Source: Phylloscopus collybita
Taxonomy: Eukaryota > Chordata > Aves > Passeriformes > Phylloscopidae
DNA: 64,000 nucleotides
Direction of reading: 5' to 3'
Assembly: GCA_027886175.1 (NCBI GenBank)
Contig: JAJNNQ010000027.1
Location: forward strand, 9,872,001 to 9,936,000
Shown here: piece by piece, positions 25,001 through 39,656 of the stretch
How the letters are laid out: each line of letters starts with the position of its first letter
Numbering within the stretch: the first letter of the stretch is position 1
Made by a program: the position numbers and the translations under genes
The notes under the pieces: generated by a model
Told to the model about the DNA's origin: nothing
The model's input: only the letters and a program-made list of their open reading frames with translations
Databases searched by the model: none

Positions 25001-28000
25001 CATCTTGGAGATATCCTCATTTGGATGGAATTTTAGTGGAATTAAAGTAGGCAGAAGCCCAGTGGCAAGTAGACAGCATTAAACACCAACGGTGGCCCAT
25101 TTCCATGGGAAACCAAAGTCTCCACCCCATGATCCGGATGTCCGTTTCTAGGAGGCCTTTGGAACTACAAGAGCAGACAAACTTCCAACTGGTGGCATAT
25201 TGCATCTGGGAGATATCCTCATTTGTATGTAATTTCTGTAGCCATAAGCCCAGTGGTCGGCAGACAGCATTAGACACGAACGGTGGCCCTTTTCCATGGG
25301 AAACCGAATTCTCCACTCCAGGCTCCTGATGTCAATTTGTAGGAGGCCTTTGGCACTACAGGGGCAGTCAAACTTCCGTCAGGTGGTTGATTGCATGGGA
25401 GAGATTTCCCAATTTCTTTGGAATTTCAGCAGGCAGAAGCCCAGTGGCAGGCAGACAGCATTAGACATGAACGCTGGCCCTTTTCCATGGGAAAACAAAG
25501 TCTCCACCCCTGGTTCCTGATGTCAGTTTTTTAGGAGGGCATTGGTACTACAAGGGCAGAGAATCTTCCATCTGGTTGTAGATTGCACCTAGGAGATATC
25601 CTCATTTCTATGGAATTTTAGTGGAATTGTAATAGGAAGAAGCCCAGTGGTAAGCCGACAGCATTACGCACGAACGGTGGCCCATTTGCATGGGAAACCA
25701 AAGTCGCCACTCCCGGTTCCTGATGTCAGTTTGTAGGAGGCCTTTGCCACTACAAGGGCAGGCAAACTTCCATCTGGTGGTAAATTGCATCTGCGAGATA
25801 TCCTCATTTGTATGGAATTTTAGCAGGCATACGCCCAGTGGCAGGCACACAGCATTAGGCATGAACAGTGCCCTATTCCATGGGAAACCAAATTATACAT
25901 CCCACGTTTAAGAAGTGAGTTTATAGGAGCCCTTTGGCACTACAAGGGCAGAGAAACTTCAAACCGGGAGTAGATTGCACCTGCAAGATATTCTCAATTT
26001 TATAGAATTTTAGAGGAATTTCAGTACGCCGAATCCCAGCGGCAGGCACACAGAATTAGACATGAATAGTGGCCTTTTCCAGGGGAAACCAAAGTCTCCA
26101 GGCCAGGTTCCTGATGTCAGTTTTTAGGAGGCCTTTTGCACTACAAGAACAGACAACCTTTCGACTGGTGGCATATTGCATCTTGGAGATATCCTCATTT
26201 GTATGGAATTCTAGTGGAATTAAAGCAGGCAGAAGCCCAGTGGCAAGTAGACAGCATTAAACACCAACGGTGGCCCTTTTCCATGGGAAACCAAAGTCTC
26301 CGCCCCAGGTTCCTGATGTCAATCTGTAGGAAGCTTTTGGCTCTACAGGGGCAGACAAACTTCCATCTGGTGGTAGATTGCACCTAGGAGACATCCTCAT
26401 TTGTAAGGAATTTTAGTGGGATTTTAATAGGCAGAAGCCTAGTGGCAGGAACACATCATTAGACACGAACACTGGCCCATTTCCAAGGGAAACCAAAGTC
26501 TCCACTCCAGGTTCCTGGTGTCAGTTTTTAGGAGGCCTTTGGAACTACAAGGGCAGATAAACTTCCAACTGGTGGTAGATTCCATCTGGGAGATATCCTC
26601 ATTTCTCTGGAATTTCAGCAGGCATAAGCCCAGTGGCCGGCAGACAGCATTAGACAGGAACGGTGGCCCTTTTCCATGGAAAACCAAAGTCTCCACCCCA
26701 CGTTACTGATGTCAATTTGCAGGAGGCCTTTGGCACTACAAGGGCTACATACTTCCATCTCGTTGTATATTCCATTACTGAGATATCCTTCTTTGTATGG
26801 AATTTTATTGGAATTTTAGTATGCAGAAGCCGAGTAGCCAGCAAACAGCATCTGACAAGAACTGTGGCCCTTTTCCATGGGAAATAAAAGTCTCCACCCA
26901 ACATTCCTGATGTCCGTTTGTAGGAGGCCTTTGGAACTACAAGGCCAGGAAAATTTCCAACTGGTGGTAGATTGCATCTGGAAGACATCCTCATTTGTAT
27001 GCAGTATTAGCAGCCATAAGCCCAGTGGCAGGCAGACAGCATTAGATTTGCGCGGTGGTCCTTTTCCATGGGAAACCAAGGTCACCACCTCACGTTCCTG
27101 AATGTCAGTTTGTAGGAGGCCTTTGGCACTACAAGGGCAGCCAAAATTCTATCTGGTGGTAGATTCCACCTGGGAGATGTCCTCATTTGTATGGAAATTC
27201 ATCAGGCATGAGCCCAGTGGCAGGCAGACAGCATTAGATTTGAACGGTGGCCCTTTTCCATGGGAAACCAAAGTCTCCACCTCACGTTCCTGATGACAAT
27301 TTGTAGGAGGCCTTTGGAATTACACGGGAAGACAAACTTCCATCTGGTAGTAGATTGTTCCTGGGAGATATCCTCATTTCTATGCAATTTTAGAAGGGAG
27401 AACCACAGTGGCAGGTAGACTGCATTAGACACGAACAGTGGCCCCTTTCCATGGGAAACCAAAGTCTTCACTCCAGGTTCCTGATGTCTGTGTGTTGGAA
27501 ACCTTAACACTGCGAGGGAAGACAAACATCCAAGTGGTGGTGGATTCTATCTGGGAGATATCCCCATTTGTATGGAATTTAAGACGGCATAAGCCCAGTG
27601 GCCGGCAGACAGCATTAGACAAAAACGGTGGCATTTTTCCATGGGAAACCAAAGTCTCCACCTCACGTTCCTGATGTCAGTTTGTAAGAGGCCTTAGGCA
27701 CTACAAAGGCAAAGGAAAATTAATCTGGTGGTAGATTGCACCAGGGAGATATCCTCATTTGAATGGAATTTTAGTGGAATTTTAGTCGGCAGAATCCGAA
27801 AAGTCGCCAGATAGCATTAGACAAGAACGGTGGCCCTTTTCCATGGGAAACCAAAGTCTCCATCTCACGTTCCTGATGTCAGTTTGTAGGATGCCTTTGG
27901 CACTACAAAGGCAGATAAACTTCCATCTGGTGGTAGATTCCATCTGGGAGGTATCCTCATTTTTGTGGAATTTCAGCAGGCATGAGCCTAGTTCCAGGCA

Positions 28001-29030
28001 GACTGCATTAGACACTAACGGTGGCCCTTTTCAATGGGACACCAAAGTCTCCACCTCACGTTCCTTATGTCAGTTTATAGGAGGCCTTTGGAACTACAAG
28101 GGCACACAAACTTCCATCTCTTGGGAGAATGCAACTGCGAGATATCCTCATTTGCATGGAATTTAAGTGGAATTCTTGTGGGCAGAATCCCAGCGGCACA
28201 TAGCGAGCATTAGACACGAACGGTGGCCCTTTTCCATGGGAAATCAACGTCTCCACCTCACGTTCTTTATATCAGTTACTACGAGGCCTTTGGCACTACA
28301 AGGGCAGACAAAATTCCATCTGCTGGTAGATTCCACCTGGGAGATATCCTCTGTTGTATGGAATTTCAGCAGGCATATGCCCAGTTGCAGGCAGACAGCA
28401 TTAGACAAGAACGGTGGCCTTTTTCATGGGAAACCAAAGTCTCCACCCCACATTCCTGATGTAAATTTATACGAGGCTTTTGGCACGATAAGAGCAGACA
28501 AACTTCCAACTGGTGGTAGATTGCACGTGAGAGATATCTTCATTTGCAATGAATTTTAGTGGAATTTTAGTAGGCAGAATCCCAATGATCGGCCGAGAGC
28601 ATAAGACACAAACGGTGTCCCTTTTCCATCAGACACGAAGGTCTCTACCCCAGTCTCCTGATGTCAGTTGCTGGGAGGCCTTTGGCACTACAAGGCTAGA
28701 AAAACTTCCACCTGGTGGTAGATTGCATCTGGGAGATATCCTCATTTGTATGCAATTTTAGCAGGCAGAAGCCCAGTGGCAGGCAGACAACATTAGACAC
28801 AAACGGTGGCCATTTTCCATAGGAAACCAAAGTCTCCACCTCACATTCCTGATGTCAATTTGTCGGAGGCCTTTGGCATTACAAGGGCAAACAAAACTCC
28901 ATCTCGTGGGAGAATGCAACTGCGAGATATCCTCATTTGCATGGAATTTTAGTGGAATTCTTGTGGGCAGAATCCCAGCGGCAGGTAGAGAGCATTAGAC
29001 ACGAACGGTGGCTCTTTTCCATGGGACACC

Positions 29031-29040
29031 AAAGCAGGGC
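29031..29040. other. Orientation switch in the satellite array
   Basis: Forward sequence ends inside a monomer at CCATGGGACACCAAAGC (to about 29035). From about 29037 the text is reverse-complement satellite, starting GGGCTATGCCTGCTAAAATT. The two sides are not mirror images of each other at the junction: the left monomer is a TTCTTGTGGGCAG subtype, the right one a different subtype. It is therefore a rearrangement breakpoint with at most a two-base ambiguity (CA), not a simple palindrome centre. All satellite left of it is forward and all right of it is reverse. Confidence 0.92.
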
Positions 29041-31759
29041 TATGCCTGCTAAAATTCCATACAAATGAGGATATCTCGCAGATGCAATTTACCACAAGAT
29101 GGAAGTTTGCCTGACCTTGTAGTGGCAAAGGCCTACTAAAATCTGACATCGGGAACGTGGTGTGGAGACTTTGGTTTCCCATGGAAAAGGACTACCGTTC
29201 GTGTCTAATGCTGTCTGCCTGGCACTGTGGTTATGACTGCTGAAGTTCCATACAAATGAGGTTATCTCCCAGGTGCAATCTACAACCAGGTGGAAGTTTG
29301 TCTGCCCTTGTAGTGCCAAAGGCCTCCTAAAAATGAACATCAGAAACGCGGGCTGGAGACTTTGGTTTCCCATAGAAATGGGCCACCGTTCGTGTCTAAT
29401 GCTGTCTGCCTGCCACTGGCCTACTTCCTACTAAAATTCCACTAAAATTCCAAAAATAATGAGGATTTCTCCCAGGTGCAATCTACAACCAGATGGAAGT
29501 TTCTCTGCCCTTATATTGGAAAACACCTCCTACAAAGTGACATCAGCAACGTGGGGTGGAGATTTTGAATTCCCATGGAAAAGGGACACCGTTCGTGTCT
29601 AACGATGTCTGCCTCCCACTGGGGTTATGCCTGCTGAAATTCCATACAAATGAGGATATCTCCCAGATGGAATCTACCACCAGTTGGAAGTTTGTCTGCC
29701 CTTGTAGTGCCAAAGGCCTCCTAAAAAAGGACATCAGGAACCTGGAGTGGACACTTTGGTTTCCCATGGAAATGGGCCACTGTTCGTATCTAATGCTGTC
29801 TGCCTGGTATTGTGGTTATGAGTGCTGAAGTTCCATACAAATGAGGATATCTCCCAGATTCAATATGCCACCAGATGGAAGTTTGTCTGCTCTTGTAGTG
29901 CCAAAGGCCGCCTAGAAACGGACATCAGGAACGTGGGGTGGAGACTTTGGTTTCCCATGGAAATGGGGCACCGTTTGTGTCTAATGCTCTGTGCTTGCCA
30001 CTGGGCTTATGCCTAGTAAAATTCCATACAAATGGGATATCTCCCAGATGGAATTTACCATCAGATGGAAGTTTGTCTGCCCTTGTAGTGGCACAGGCCT
30101 CCTACAAACTGACATCAGAAACCAGGGGTGGAGATTTTCGTTTCCCATTGAAAAGGGCCACCGTTCGTGTCTAATGGTGTCTGCCTGCCACTGGGGTTAT
30201 GCCTGCTGAAATTCCTCACAAATGAGGATATCTCCCTGATGGAATCTACCACCAGTTGGAAGTATGTTTGCCCTTATAGTGCCAAACTCCTCGTAAAAAC
30301 TGAAATGAGGAATGTGGGTTGGAGACTTTGGTTTCCCAAGGAAATTGGCCATAGTTCGTGTCTAATGCTGTCTGTTTGCCACTGGGCTTCTGCCTGCTGA
30401 AATTCCAAAATATTTGGTAATCTCTCCGATGCAATCAACCACCTGACGGAAGTTTATCTGCCCCTGTAGTGCCAAAGGCCTCCTAAAAACTGACATTAGG
30501 AATCTGGATTGGAGACATTGGTTTCCCATGGAAATGGGCCAGCGTTCCTGTCTAATGCTGTCTGCCTGGCACTGTGGTTATGGCTGCTGAAATTCTATAC
30601 AAATGAGGATATCTCCCAGGTGCAATCTACCACCAGGTGGAAGTATGTCTGCACTTGTAGTCGCAAAGGCCTCCTAGAAACAGACATCAGGAACGTGGGG
30701 TGGAGACTTTGGTTTCCCATGGAAATGGGCCACCGTTAGTGTTTAATGCTGTCTACATGCCACTGGGCTTCTGCCTACTTTAATTCCAGTAAAATTCCAT
30801 ACAAAGGAGGATATCTCCAAGATGCAATATGCCACCAGTTGGACGTTTGTCTGTTCTTGTAGTGCAAAATGCCTCCTAAAAACTATCATCAGGAACCAGG
30901 CGTGGAGACTTTGGTTTCCCATGGAAAAGGACCTCCGTTCGTATCTAATGCTGTCTGCCTGGCATTGTGGTTATGAGTGCTGAAGTTCCATAAAAATGAG
31001 GATATCTCCCAGGTGCAATCTACCACCAGGTAGATGTTCATCTGCCCTTATAGTGCTAAACACGTCCTAAAAACTGACATCAGGAACGTGGGTTGGAGAC
31101 TTTGGTTTCCCATGGAAAAGGGGCACCTTTTGTGTCTAATGCTATGTGCCTGCCACTGGGCTTATGCCGGGTAAAATTCCATACAAATGCGGATATCTCC
31201 CAGGTGGAATTTACCATCAGGTGGAAGTTTGTCTGCCCTTGTAGTGGCAAAGGCCTCTTAATAATCTGACATCAGGAACCAGGGGTGGAGATTTTTTTTT
31301 CCCATTGAAAAGGGCCAGCGTTCGTGTCTAATGCTGTCTGCCTGCCACTGATCTTCTGCCTGCTGAAATTCCAAAGATAGTTGGAAATCTCTCCGATGCA
31401 ATCAACCACCTGACGGAAGTTTATCGGCCCTTGTAGTGCCAAAGGCCTCCTAAAAACTGACATCCGGAACCTGGATTGGAGACTTTGGTTTCCCATGGAA
31501 ATGGGCCAGCGTTCTTGTCTAATGCTGTCTGCCTGGCACTGTGGTGATGACTGCTGAAGTTCCATACAAATGAGGATATCTCCCAGGTGCAATCTACCAC
31601 CAGATGGAAGTTTGTCTGCCCCTGTAGAGCCAAAGGCTTCCTACAAATTGACATCAAGAACCTGAGGCGGAGACTTTGGTTTCCCATGGAAAAGGGCCAC
31701 TGTTCGCGTCTAATGCTGTCTTCCTGCCACTGGGCTTATGGCTATTAAAATTACATACA

Positions 31760-33960
31760 AATGAGGATATCTCCCTGGTGCAATCTACCACCAGATTAAT
31801 TTTCCTTTGCCTTTGTAGTGCCTAAGGCCTCTTACAAACTGACATCAGGAACGTGAGGTGGAGACTTTGGTTGCCCATGGAAAAATGCCACCGTTTTTGT
31901 CTAATGCTGTCTGCCGGCCACTGGGCTTATGCCGTCTTAAATTCCATACAAATGGGGATATCTCCCAGATAGAATCCACCACCACTTGGAAGTTTGTCTA
32001 CCCTTGCAGTGTTAAGGCCTCCAACACACAGACATCAGGAACCTGGAGTGAAGACTTTGGTTTCCCATGGAAAGGGGCCACTGTTCGTGTCTAATGCAGT
32101 CTACCTGCCACTGTGGTTCTGCCTTCTAAAATTGCACAGAAATGAGGATATCTCCCAGGAACAATCTACTACCAGATGGAAGTTTGTCTTCCCGTGTAAT
32201 TCCAAAGGCCTCCTACAAACTGACATCAGGAACGTGAGGTGGAGACTTTGGTTTCCAATGGAAAAGTTCCAGTGTTCGTGTCTAATGCTGTCTGCCTGCA
32301 ACTGAGCTTCTCTCTGTTGAAATTCCATAGAAATGAGGATATCTCCTCGATGCAATCAACCACCAGACGGAACTTTGTCTGCCTTTGTAGTGCCAAAGGC
32401 CTCCTTCAAACTGACATCAGGAACCTGGGGTTGAGACTTTGGTTTCCCATGGAAATGGACCAGCGTTCGTGTCTAATTCTGTCTGCCTGCCAGTGGGCGT
32501 ATGGCTACTAAAATTACATACAAATGAGGATGTCTCCCAGGTGCCATCTACCACCAGATGGAAGTTTGTCTGCCCCTGTAGAGCCAAAGGCTTCCTACAA
32601 ATTGACATCAGGAACCTGAGGCGGACACTTTGGTTTCCCATGGAAAAGGGCCACCGTTCGTGTCTAATGCTATCTGCTTCCCACTGGGATTATGGCTACT
32701 AATATTACATACAAATGAGGATATCTCCCAGATGCAATATGCCACCAGTTGGAAGTTTGTCTCCTCCTGTAGTACCAGATGCCTCCTAGAAAATGACATC
32801 AGGAACTTGGAGTGGAGACTTTGGTTTCCCATGGAAAAGGACCACCGTTCCTCTCTAAATCTGTCTACCTGGCACTGTGGTTTTGACTGCTGAAGTTCCA
32901 TACTAATGATATATCTCCCAGGTGCAATCTACCACCAGGTGGAAGTTGTCTGCCCTTGTAGTGCCAAAGGCCTCCGAGAAAAATATCCGGAACGTGGGGT
33001 GGAGACTTTGGTTTCCCGTAGAAATGGGCCACTGTTCGTGTCTGATGCTATGTGCCTGCCACTGGGCTTCTTCCTACTAAAATTCCACTAAAATTCGATA
33101 GAAATGAGGATATCTCCCAGGTGCAATCTACAACCAGATGGAAGATTTTCTGCCCGTGTACTACCAAAGCCCTCCTAAGAAACTGACATCAGGAACCAGG
33201 GGTGGAGACTTTGTTTTCCCATGGAAAACGGCCAGCGTTCGTGTCTAATGCTGTCTACTTGCCACTGGGCTTCTGCCTACTTTAATTCCACTAGAATTCC
33301 ATACAAATGAGGATATCTCCAAGATGCAATATGCCACCAGTCGGAAGTTTGTCTGTTCTTGTAGTGCAAAAGGCCTCCTAAAAACTGACATCAGGAACCT
33401 GGCCTGGAGACTTTGGTTTCCCTTGGAAAAGGCCACTATTCAGGTCTAATTCTGTGTGCCTGCCGCTGGGATTCGGCGGACTGAAATTCCTCTAAAATTC
33501 TATAAAATTGAGAATATCTCGCAGGTGCAATCTACTCCCGGTTTGAAGTTTCTCTGCACTTGTAGTGCCAAAGGGCTCCTATAAACTCACTTCTTAAACG
33601 TAGGATGTATAATTTAGTTTCCCGTGGAATAGGGCACTGTTCATGCCTAATGCTGTGTGCCTGCCACTGGGCATATGCCTGCTAAAATTCCATACATATG
33701 AAGACATCTCCCAGGTGCAATCTACCACCAGATGGAAGTTTTTCTGCCCTTGTACTTCCAAACGCCTCTTACAAACTAACATCAGGAACGTGGGGTAGAG
33801 ACTTCGGTTTCCCATGGAAAAGGGGCACCGTTTGTGTCTAATGCTGTCTGCCTGCCACTGGGGTTATGCCTGCTGAAATTCCTCAAAAATGAGGATATCT
33901 CCCACACGGAATCTACCCCCAGTTGGAAGTTTGTCTGCCCTCGTAGTGCCAAAGCCCTCC
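31760..33960 (-). repeat. Satellite segment duplicated at 47410-49560 (offset 15,650 bp)
   Basis: Starting at CTCCCTGGTGCAATCTACCA (about 31770) the text is repeated 15,650 bp further on. Shared rare features include the variant ATTAATTTTCCTTTGCCTTT, GTTGCCCATGGAAAAATGCC and GCAGTGTTAAGGCCTCCAAC. To the left the two copies differ: this one joins an HOR-type monomer, the other joins older satellite. The offset becomes 15,652 after a 2-bp indel at about 32977. Confidence 0.88.
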
Positions 33961-36328
33961 TACAAACTGACATCAGGCACGTGAGATGGAGACTTTGGTT
34001 TCTTAAGGAAATGGACCACCGTTCGTGTCTAATGCTGTCTGCCAGACACTGGGCTTATGCCTATTAAAATTCCACTAAAATTCTATACAAATGAGGATAC
34101 CTCCCAGGTGAAATCTACCACGAAATGGAAGTTTGTCTGCCCCTGTAGAGCCAAAGGCTTCCTACAAATTGACATCAAGAACCTGGGGCGGACACTTTGG
34201 TTTCCCATGGAAAACGGCCACCGTTCGCGTCTAATGCTGTCTGCCTGCCACTGGGCTTATGGCTATTAAAATTACATACAAATGAGGATATCTCCTAGAT
34301 GCAATATGCCACCGATTGGAACTTTGTCTCCTCCTGTAGTGCCAGAGGCCTCCTAGAAAATGACATGAGGAACCTGGGGTGGAGACTTTGGTTTCCCATG
34401 GAAATGAGCCACTATTCATGTCTAATTCTGTCTACCTGCTGCTGGGATTCTGTCTACTAAAATTCCACTAAAATTCCATACAAATGAGAATATCTCCCAG
34501 GTGCAATCTAACACCAGATGGAAGATTCTCTGCCCTTGTGTTTCCAAAGGCCTCCTACAAACTGCCATCAGGAACCTGGGGTGGAGACTTTGCTTTCCCA
34601 TGGAAAAGGACCACCGTTTCTGTCTAATGCTGTCTGCCTGGCACTGTGGTTATGACTGCTGAAGTTCCATACAAATGCGGATATCTCCCAGGTGTAATCT
34701 ACCACCGGGTGGAAGTTTGTCTGCCCCCGTAGTGCCAAAGGCCTCCTAAAAACTGACATCAGGAACGGGGGGTGGAGACTTTTGTTTCCCAAAGAAATGG
34801 GCCACCGTTCGTGTCTAATGCTGTTTGCCAGACACTGGGCTTATGCCTACTAAAATTCCACTAAAATTCTATACAAATGAGGATATCTCCCAGGTGCAAT
34901 CTACCACCAGTTTGAAGTTTGCCTGCCCTTGTAGTTCCAAAGGCCTCCTACAAACTGACATCAGGAACGTGAGGTGGAGACTTTGGTTTCCCATGGAAAA
35001 GGTCCATTGTTCGTGTCTAATGCTGTCTGCCTGCCACTGGGCTTCTGCCGGCTGAAATTCCATACAAATGAGGGTATCTCCTCAATTCAATCAACCACCA
35101 GACGGAACTTTGTCTGCCCTTGTAGTGCCAAAGGCCTCCTACAAACTGACACCAGGAACCCGGAGTGGAGACTTTGGTTTCCCATGGAAATGGGCCAGCG
35201 TTCATGTCTAATGATGTGTGCCTGCCACTAGGCTTCTGCCTATTAAAATTCCACTAAAATTCCATACAAATGAGGATGTCTCCCAGGTGCAATCTACCAC
35301 CAGATGGAAGTTTGTCTGTCCCTGTAGAGCCAAAGGCCTCCTACAAACTGACATCAGGAACGTGAGGTGGAGACTTTGGTTTCCTATGGAAAAGGTCCAT
35401 TGTTCATGTCTAATGCTGTCTGCGTTCCACTGGGCTTCTACCTGATGAAATTCCATACAAATGAGGATATCTCCTCGATGCAATCAACCACCAGACGGAA
35501 CTTTGTCTGCCCTTGTAGTGCCAAAGGCCTCCTACAAACTGACATCCGGAACGTGGGATGGAGACTTTGGTTTCCCAAGGAAATGGGCCACCGTTCGTGT
35601 CTAATGATGTGTGCCTGCCACTAGGCTTCTGCCTATTAAAATTCCACTAAAATACCATACAAATGAGGATGTCTCCCAGGTGCAATCTACCACCAGATGG
35701 AAGTTTGTCTGCCCCTGTAGAGCCAAAGGCTTCCTACAAATTGACATCAAGAACCTGAGGCGGAGACTTTGGTTTCCCATGGAAAAGGGCCACTGTTCGC
35801 GTCTAATGCTGTCTTCCTGCCACTGGGCTTATGGCTATTAAAATTACATACAAATGAGGATATCTCCTAGATGCAATATGCCACCAATTGGAATTTGTCT
35901 CCTCCTGTAGTGCCAGAGGCCTCCTAGAAAATGACATGAGGAACCTGGAGTGGAGACTTTGGTTTCCCATGGAAATGAGCCACTATTCATGTCTAATTCT
36001 GTGTGCCTGCCGCTGGGATTCGGCGGACTGAAATTCCTCTAAAATTCTATAAAATTGAGATTATCTCGCAGGTGCAATCTACTCCCGGTTTGAAGTTTCT
36101 CTGCCCTTGTAGTGCCAAAGGGCTCCTATAAACTCACTTCTTAAACGTAGGATGTATAATTTGGTTTCCCGTGGAATAGGGCACTGTTCCTGCCTAATGC
36201 TGAGTGCCTGCCACTGGGCATATGCCTGCTAAAATTCCATACAAATGAGGATATCTCGCAGATGCAATTTACCACCAGATGGAAGTTTGCCTGCCCTTGT
36301 AGTGGCAAAGGCCTCCTAAAAACTGACA
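32608..36328 (-). repeat. HOR copy A, 3,721 bp (19 monomers)
   Basis: First complete unit of the higher-order repeat. Its start is taken arbitrarily at the monomer with CTATCTGCTTCCCACTGGGA. It carries two monomers (within about 35150-35550) that are absent from copies B, C and F. It has the derived form GAGAAAAATATCCGG near 32975. Confidence 0.9.
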
Positions 36329-39300
36329 TCAGGAACCGGGAGTGGCGACTTTGGTTTCCCATGCAAATGGGCCACCGTTCGTGTCTAATGCTATCTGCTT
36401 CCCACTGGGATTATGGCTACTAATATTACATACAAATGAGGATATCTCCCAGATGCAATATGCCACCAGTTGGAAGTTTGTCTCCTCCTGTAGTACCAGA
36501 TGCCTCCTAGAAAATGACATCAGGAACTTGGAGTGGAGACTTTGGTTTCCCATGGAAAAGGACCACCGTTCCTCTCTAAATCTGTCTACCTGGCACTGTG
36601 GTTTTGACTGCTGAAGTTCCATACTAATGATATATCTCCCAGGTGCAATCTACCACCAGGTGGAAGTTGTCTGCCCTTGTAGTGCCAAAGGCCTCCGAGA
36701 AAAATATCCGGAACGTGGGGTGGAGACTTTGGTTTCCCGTAGAAATGGGCCACTGTTCGTGTCTGATGCTATGTGCCTGCCACTGGGCTTCTTCCTACTA
36801 AAATTCCACTAAAATTCGATAGAAATGAGGATATCTCCCAGGTGCAATCTACAACCAGATGGAAGATTTTCTGCCCGTGTACTACCAAAGCCCTCCTAAG
36901 AAACTGACATCAGGAACCAGGGGTGGAGACTTTGTTTTCCCATGGAAAACGGCCAGCGTTCGTGTCTAATGCTGTCTACTTGCCACTGGGCTTCTGCCTA
37001 CTTTAATTCCACTAGAATTCCATACAAATGAGGATATCTCCAAGATGCAATATGCCACCAGTCGGAAGTTTGTCTGTTCTTGTAGTGCAAAAGGCCTCCT
37101 AAAAACTGACATCAGGAACCTGGCCTGGAGACTTTGGTTTCCCTTGGAAAAGGCCACTATTCAGGTCTAATTCTGTGTGCCTGCCGCTGGGATTCGGCGG
37201 ACTGAAATTCCTCTAAAATTCTATAAAATTGAGAATATCTCGCAGGTGCAATCTACTCCCGGTTTGAAGTTTCTCTGCACTTGTAGTGCCAAAGGGCTCC
37301 TATAAACTCACTTCTTAAACGTAGGATGTATAATTTAGTTTCCCGTGGAATAGGGCACTGTTCATGCCTAATGCTGTGTGCCTGCCACTGGGCATATGCC
37401 TGCTAAAATTCCATACATATGAAGACATCTCCCAGGTGCAATCTACCACCAGATGGAAGTTTTTCTGCCCTTGTACTTCCAAACGCCTCTTACAAACTAA
37501 CATCAGGAACGTGGGGTAGAGACTTCGGTTTCCCATGGAAAAGGGGCACCGTTTGTGTCTAATGCTGTCTGCCTGCCACTGGGGTTATGCCTGCTGAAAT
37601 TCCTCAAAAATGAGGATATCTCCCACACGGAATCTACCCCCAGTTGGAAGTTTGTCTGCCCTCGTAGTGCCAAAGCCCTCCTACAAACTGACATCAGGCA
37701 CGTGAGATGGAGACTTTGGTTTCTTAAGGAAATGGACCACCGTTCGTGTCTAATGCTGTCTGCCAGACACTGGGCTTATGCCTATTAAAATTCCACTAAA
37801 ATTCTATACAAATGAGGATACCTCCCAGGTGAAATCTACCACGAAATGGAAGTTTGTCTGCCCCTGTAGAGCCAAAGGCTTCCTACAAATTGACATCAAG
37901 AACCTGAGGCGGAGACTTTGGTTTCCCATGGAAAACGGCCACCGTTCGCGTCTAATGCTGTCTGCCTGCCGCTGGGCTTATGGCTATTAAAATTACATAC
38001 AAATGAGGATATCTCCTAGATGCAATATGCCACCGATTGGAACTTTGTCTCCTCCTGTAGTGCCAGAGGCCTCCTAGAAAATGACATGAGGAACCTGGGG
38101 TGGAGACTTTGGTTTCCCATGGAAATGAGCCACTATTCATGTCTAATTCTGTCTACCTGCTGCTGGGATTCTGTCTACTAAAATTCCACTAAAATTCCAT
38201 ACAAATGAGAATATCTCCCAGGTGCAATCTAACACCAGATGGAAGATTCTCTGCCCTTGTGTTTCCAAAGGCCTCCTACAAACTGCCATCAGGAACCTGG
38301 GGTGGAGACTTTGCTTTCCCATGGAAAAGGACCACCGTTTCTGTCTAATGCTGTCTGCCTGGCACTGTGGTTATGACTGCTGAAGTTCCATACAAATGCG
38401 GATATCTCCCAGGTGTAATCTACCACCGGGTGGAAGTTTGTCTGCCCCCGTAGTGCCAAAGGCCTCCTAAAAACTGACATCAGGAACGGGGGGTGGAGAC
38501 TTTTGTTTCCCAAAGAAATGGGCCACCGTTCGTGTCTAATGCTGTTTGCCAGACACTGGGCTTATGCCTACTAAAATTCCACTAAAATTCTATACAAATG
38601 AGGATATCTCCCAGGTGCAATCTACCACCAGTTTGAAGTTTGCCTGCCCTTGTAGTTCCAAAGGCCTCCTACAAACTGACATCAGGAACGTGAGGTGGAG
38701 ACTTTGGTTTCCCATGGAAAAGGTCCATTGTTCGTGTCTAATGCTGTCTGCCTGCCACTGGGCTTCTGCCGGCTGAAATTCCATACAAATGAGGGTATCT
38801 CCTCAATTCAATCAACCACCAGACGGAACTTTGTCTGCCCTTGTAGTGCCAAAGGCCTCCTACAAACTGACATCCGGAACGTGGGATGGAGACTTTGGTT
38901 TCCCATGGAAATGGGCCACCGTTCGTGTCTAATGATGTGTGCCTGCAACTAGGCTTCTGCCTATTAAAATTCCACTAAAATACCATACAAATGAGGATGT
39001 CTCCCAGGTGCAATCTACCACCAGATGGAAGTTTGTCTGCCCCTGTAGAGCCAAAGGCTTCCTACAAATTGACATCAAGAACCTGAGTCGGAGACTTTGG
39101 TTTCCCATGGAAAAGGGCCACTGTTCGCGTCTAATGCTGTCTTCCTGCCACTGGGCTTATGGCTATTAAAATTACATACAAATGAGGATATCTCCTAGAT
39201 GCAATATGCCACCAATTGGAATTTGTCTCCTCCTGTAGTGCCAGAGGCCTCCTAGAAAATGACATGAGGAACCTGGCCTGGAGACTTTGGTTTCCCATGG

Positions 39301-39656
39301 AAATGAGCCACTATTCATGTCTAATTCTGTGTGCCTGCCGCTGGGATTCGGCGGACTGAAATTCCTCTAAAATTCTATAAAATTGAGATTATCTCGCAGG
39401 TGCAATCTACTCCCGGTTTGAAGTTTCTCTGCCCTTGTAGTGCCAAAGGGCTCCTATAAACTCACTTCTTAAACGTAGGATGTATAATTTGGTTTCCCGT
39501 GGAATAGGGCACTGTTCATGCCTAATGCTGAGTGCCTGCCACTGGGCATATGCCTGCTAAAATTCCATACAAATGAGGATATCTCGCAGATGCAATTTAC
39601 CACCAGATGGAAGTTTGCCTGCCCTTGTAGTGGCAAAGGCCTCCTAAAAACTGACA
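36329..39656 (-). repeat. HOR copy B, 3,328 bp (17 monomers)
   Basis: 17 monomers were counted from the GACTTTG-GTTTCC anchors, averaging 195.8 bp. By eye nearly identical to A over their shared length. Relative to A, the two monomers between those ending near 34975 and 35560 are lost, so the AGGAACGTGAGGTGG monomer is followed directly by the CATCCGGAACGTGGGATGG monomer. Confidence 0.9.

Larger units (their letters stand above)
9665..29035 (+). repeat. Satellite array, forward orientation, right of the ERV (about 99 monomers)
   Basis: Same monomer family, orientation and phase as 1-5918. All monomers up to 29035 run in one direction. Monomers here are a mixture of subtypes, with shared combinations repeated at distances of 584 bp, about 5.1 kb, 6.26 kb and 7.04-7.25 kb, listed separately. 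From about 26.7 kb onward the monomers are a distinct, more diverged group (for example CACCTCACGTTCCTGATG instead of CACCCCACG). No gene is seen. Confidence 0.97.
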
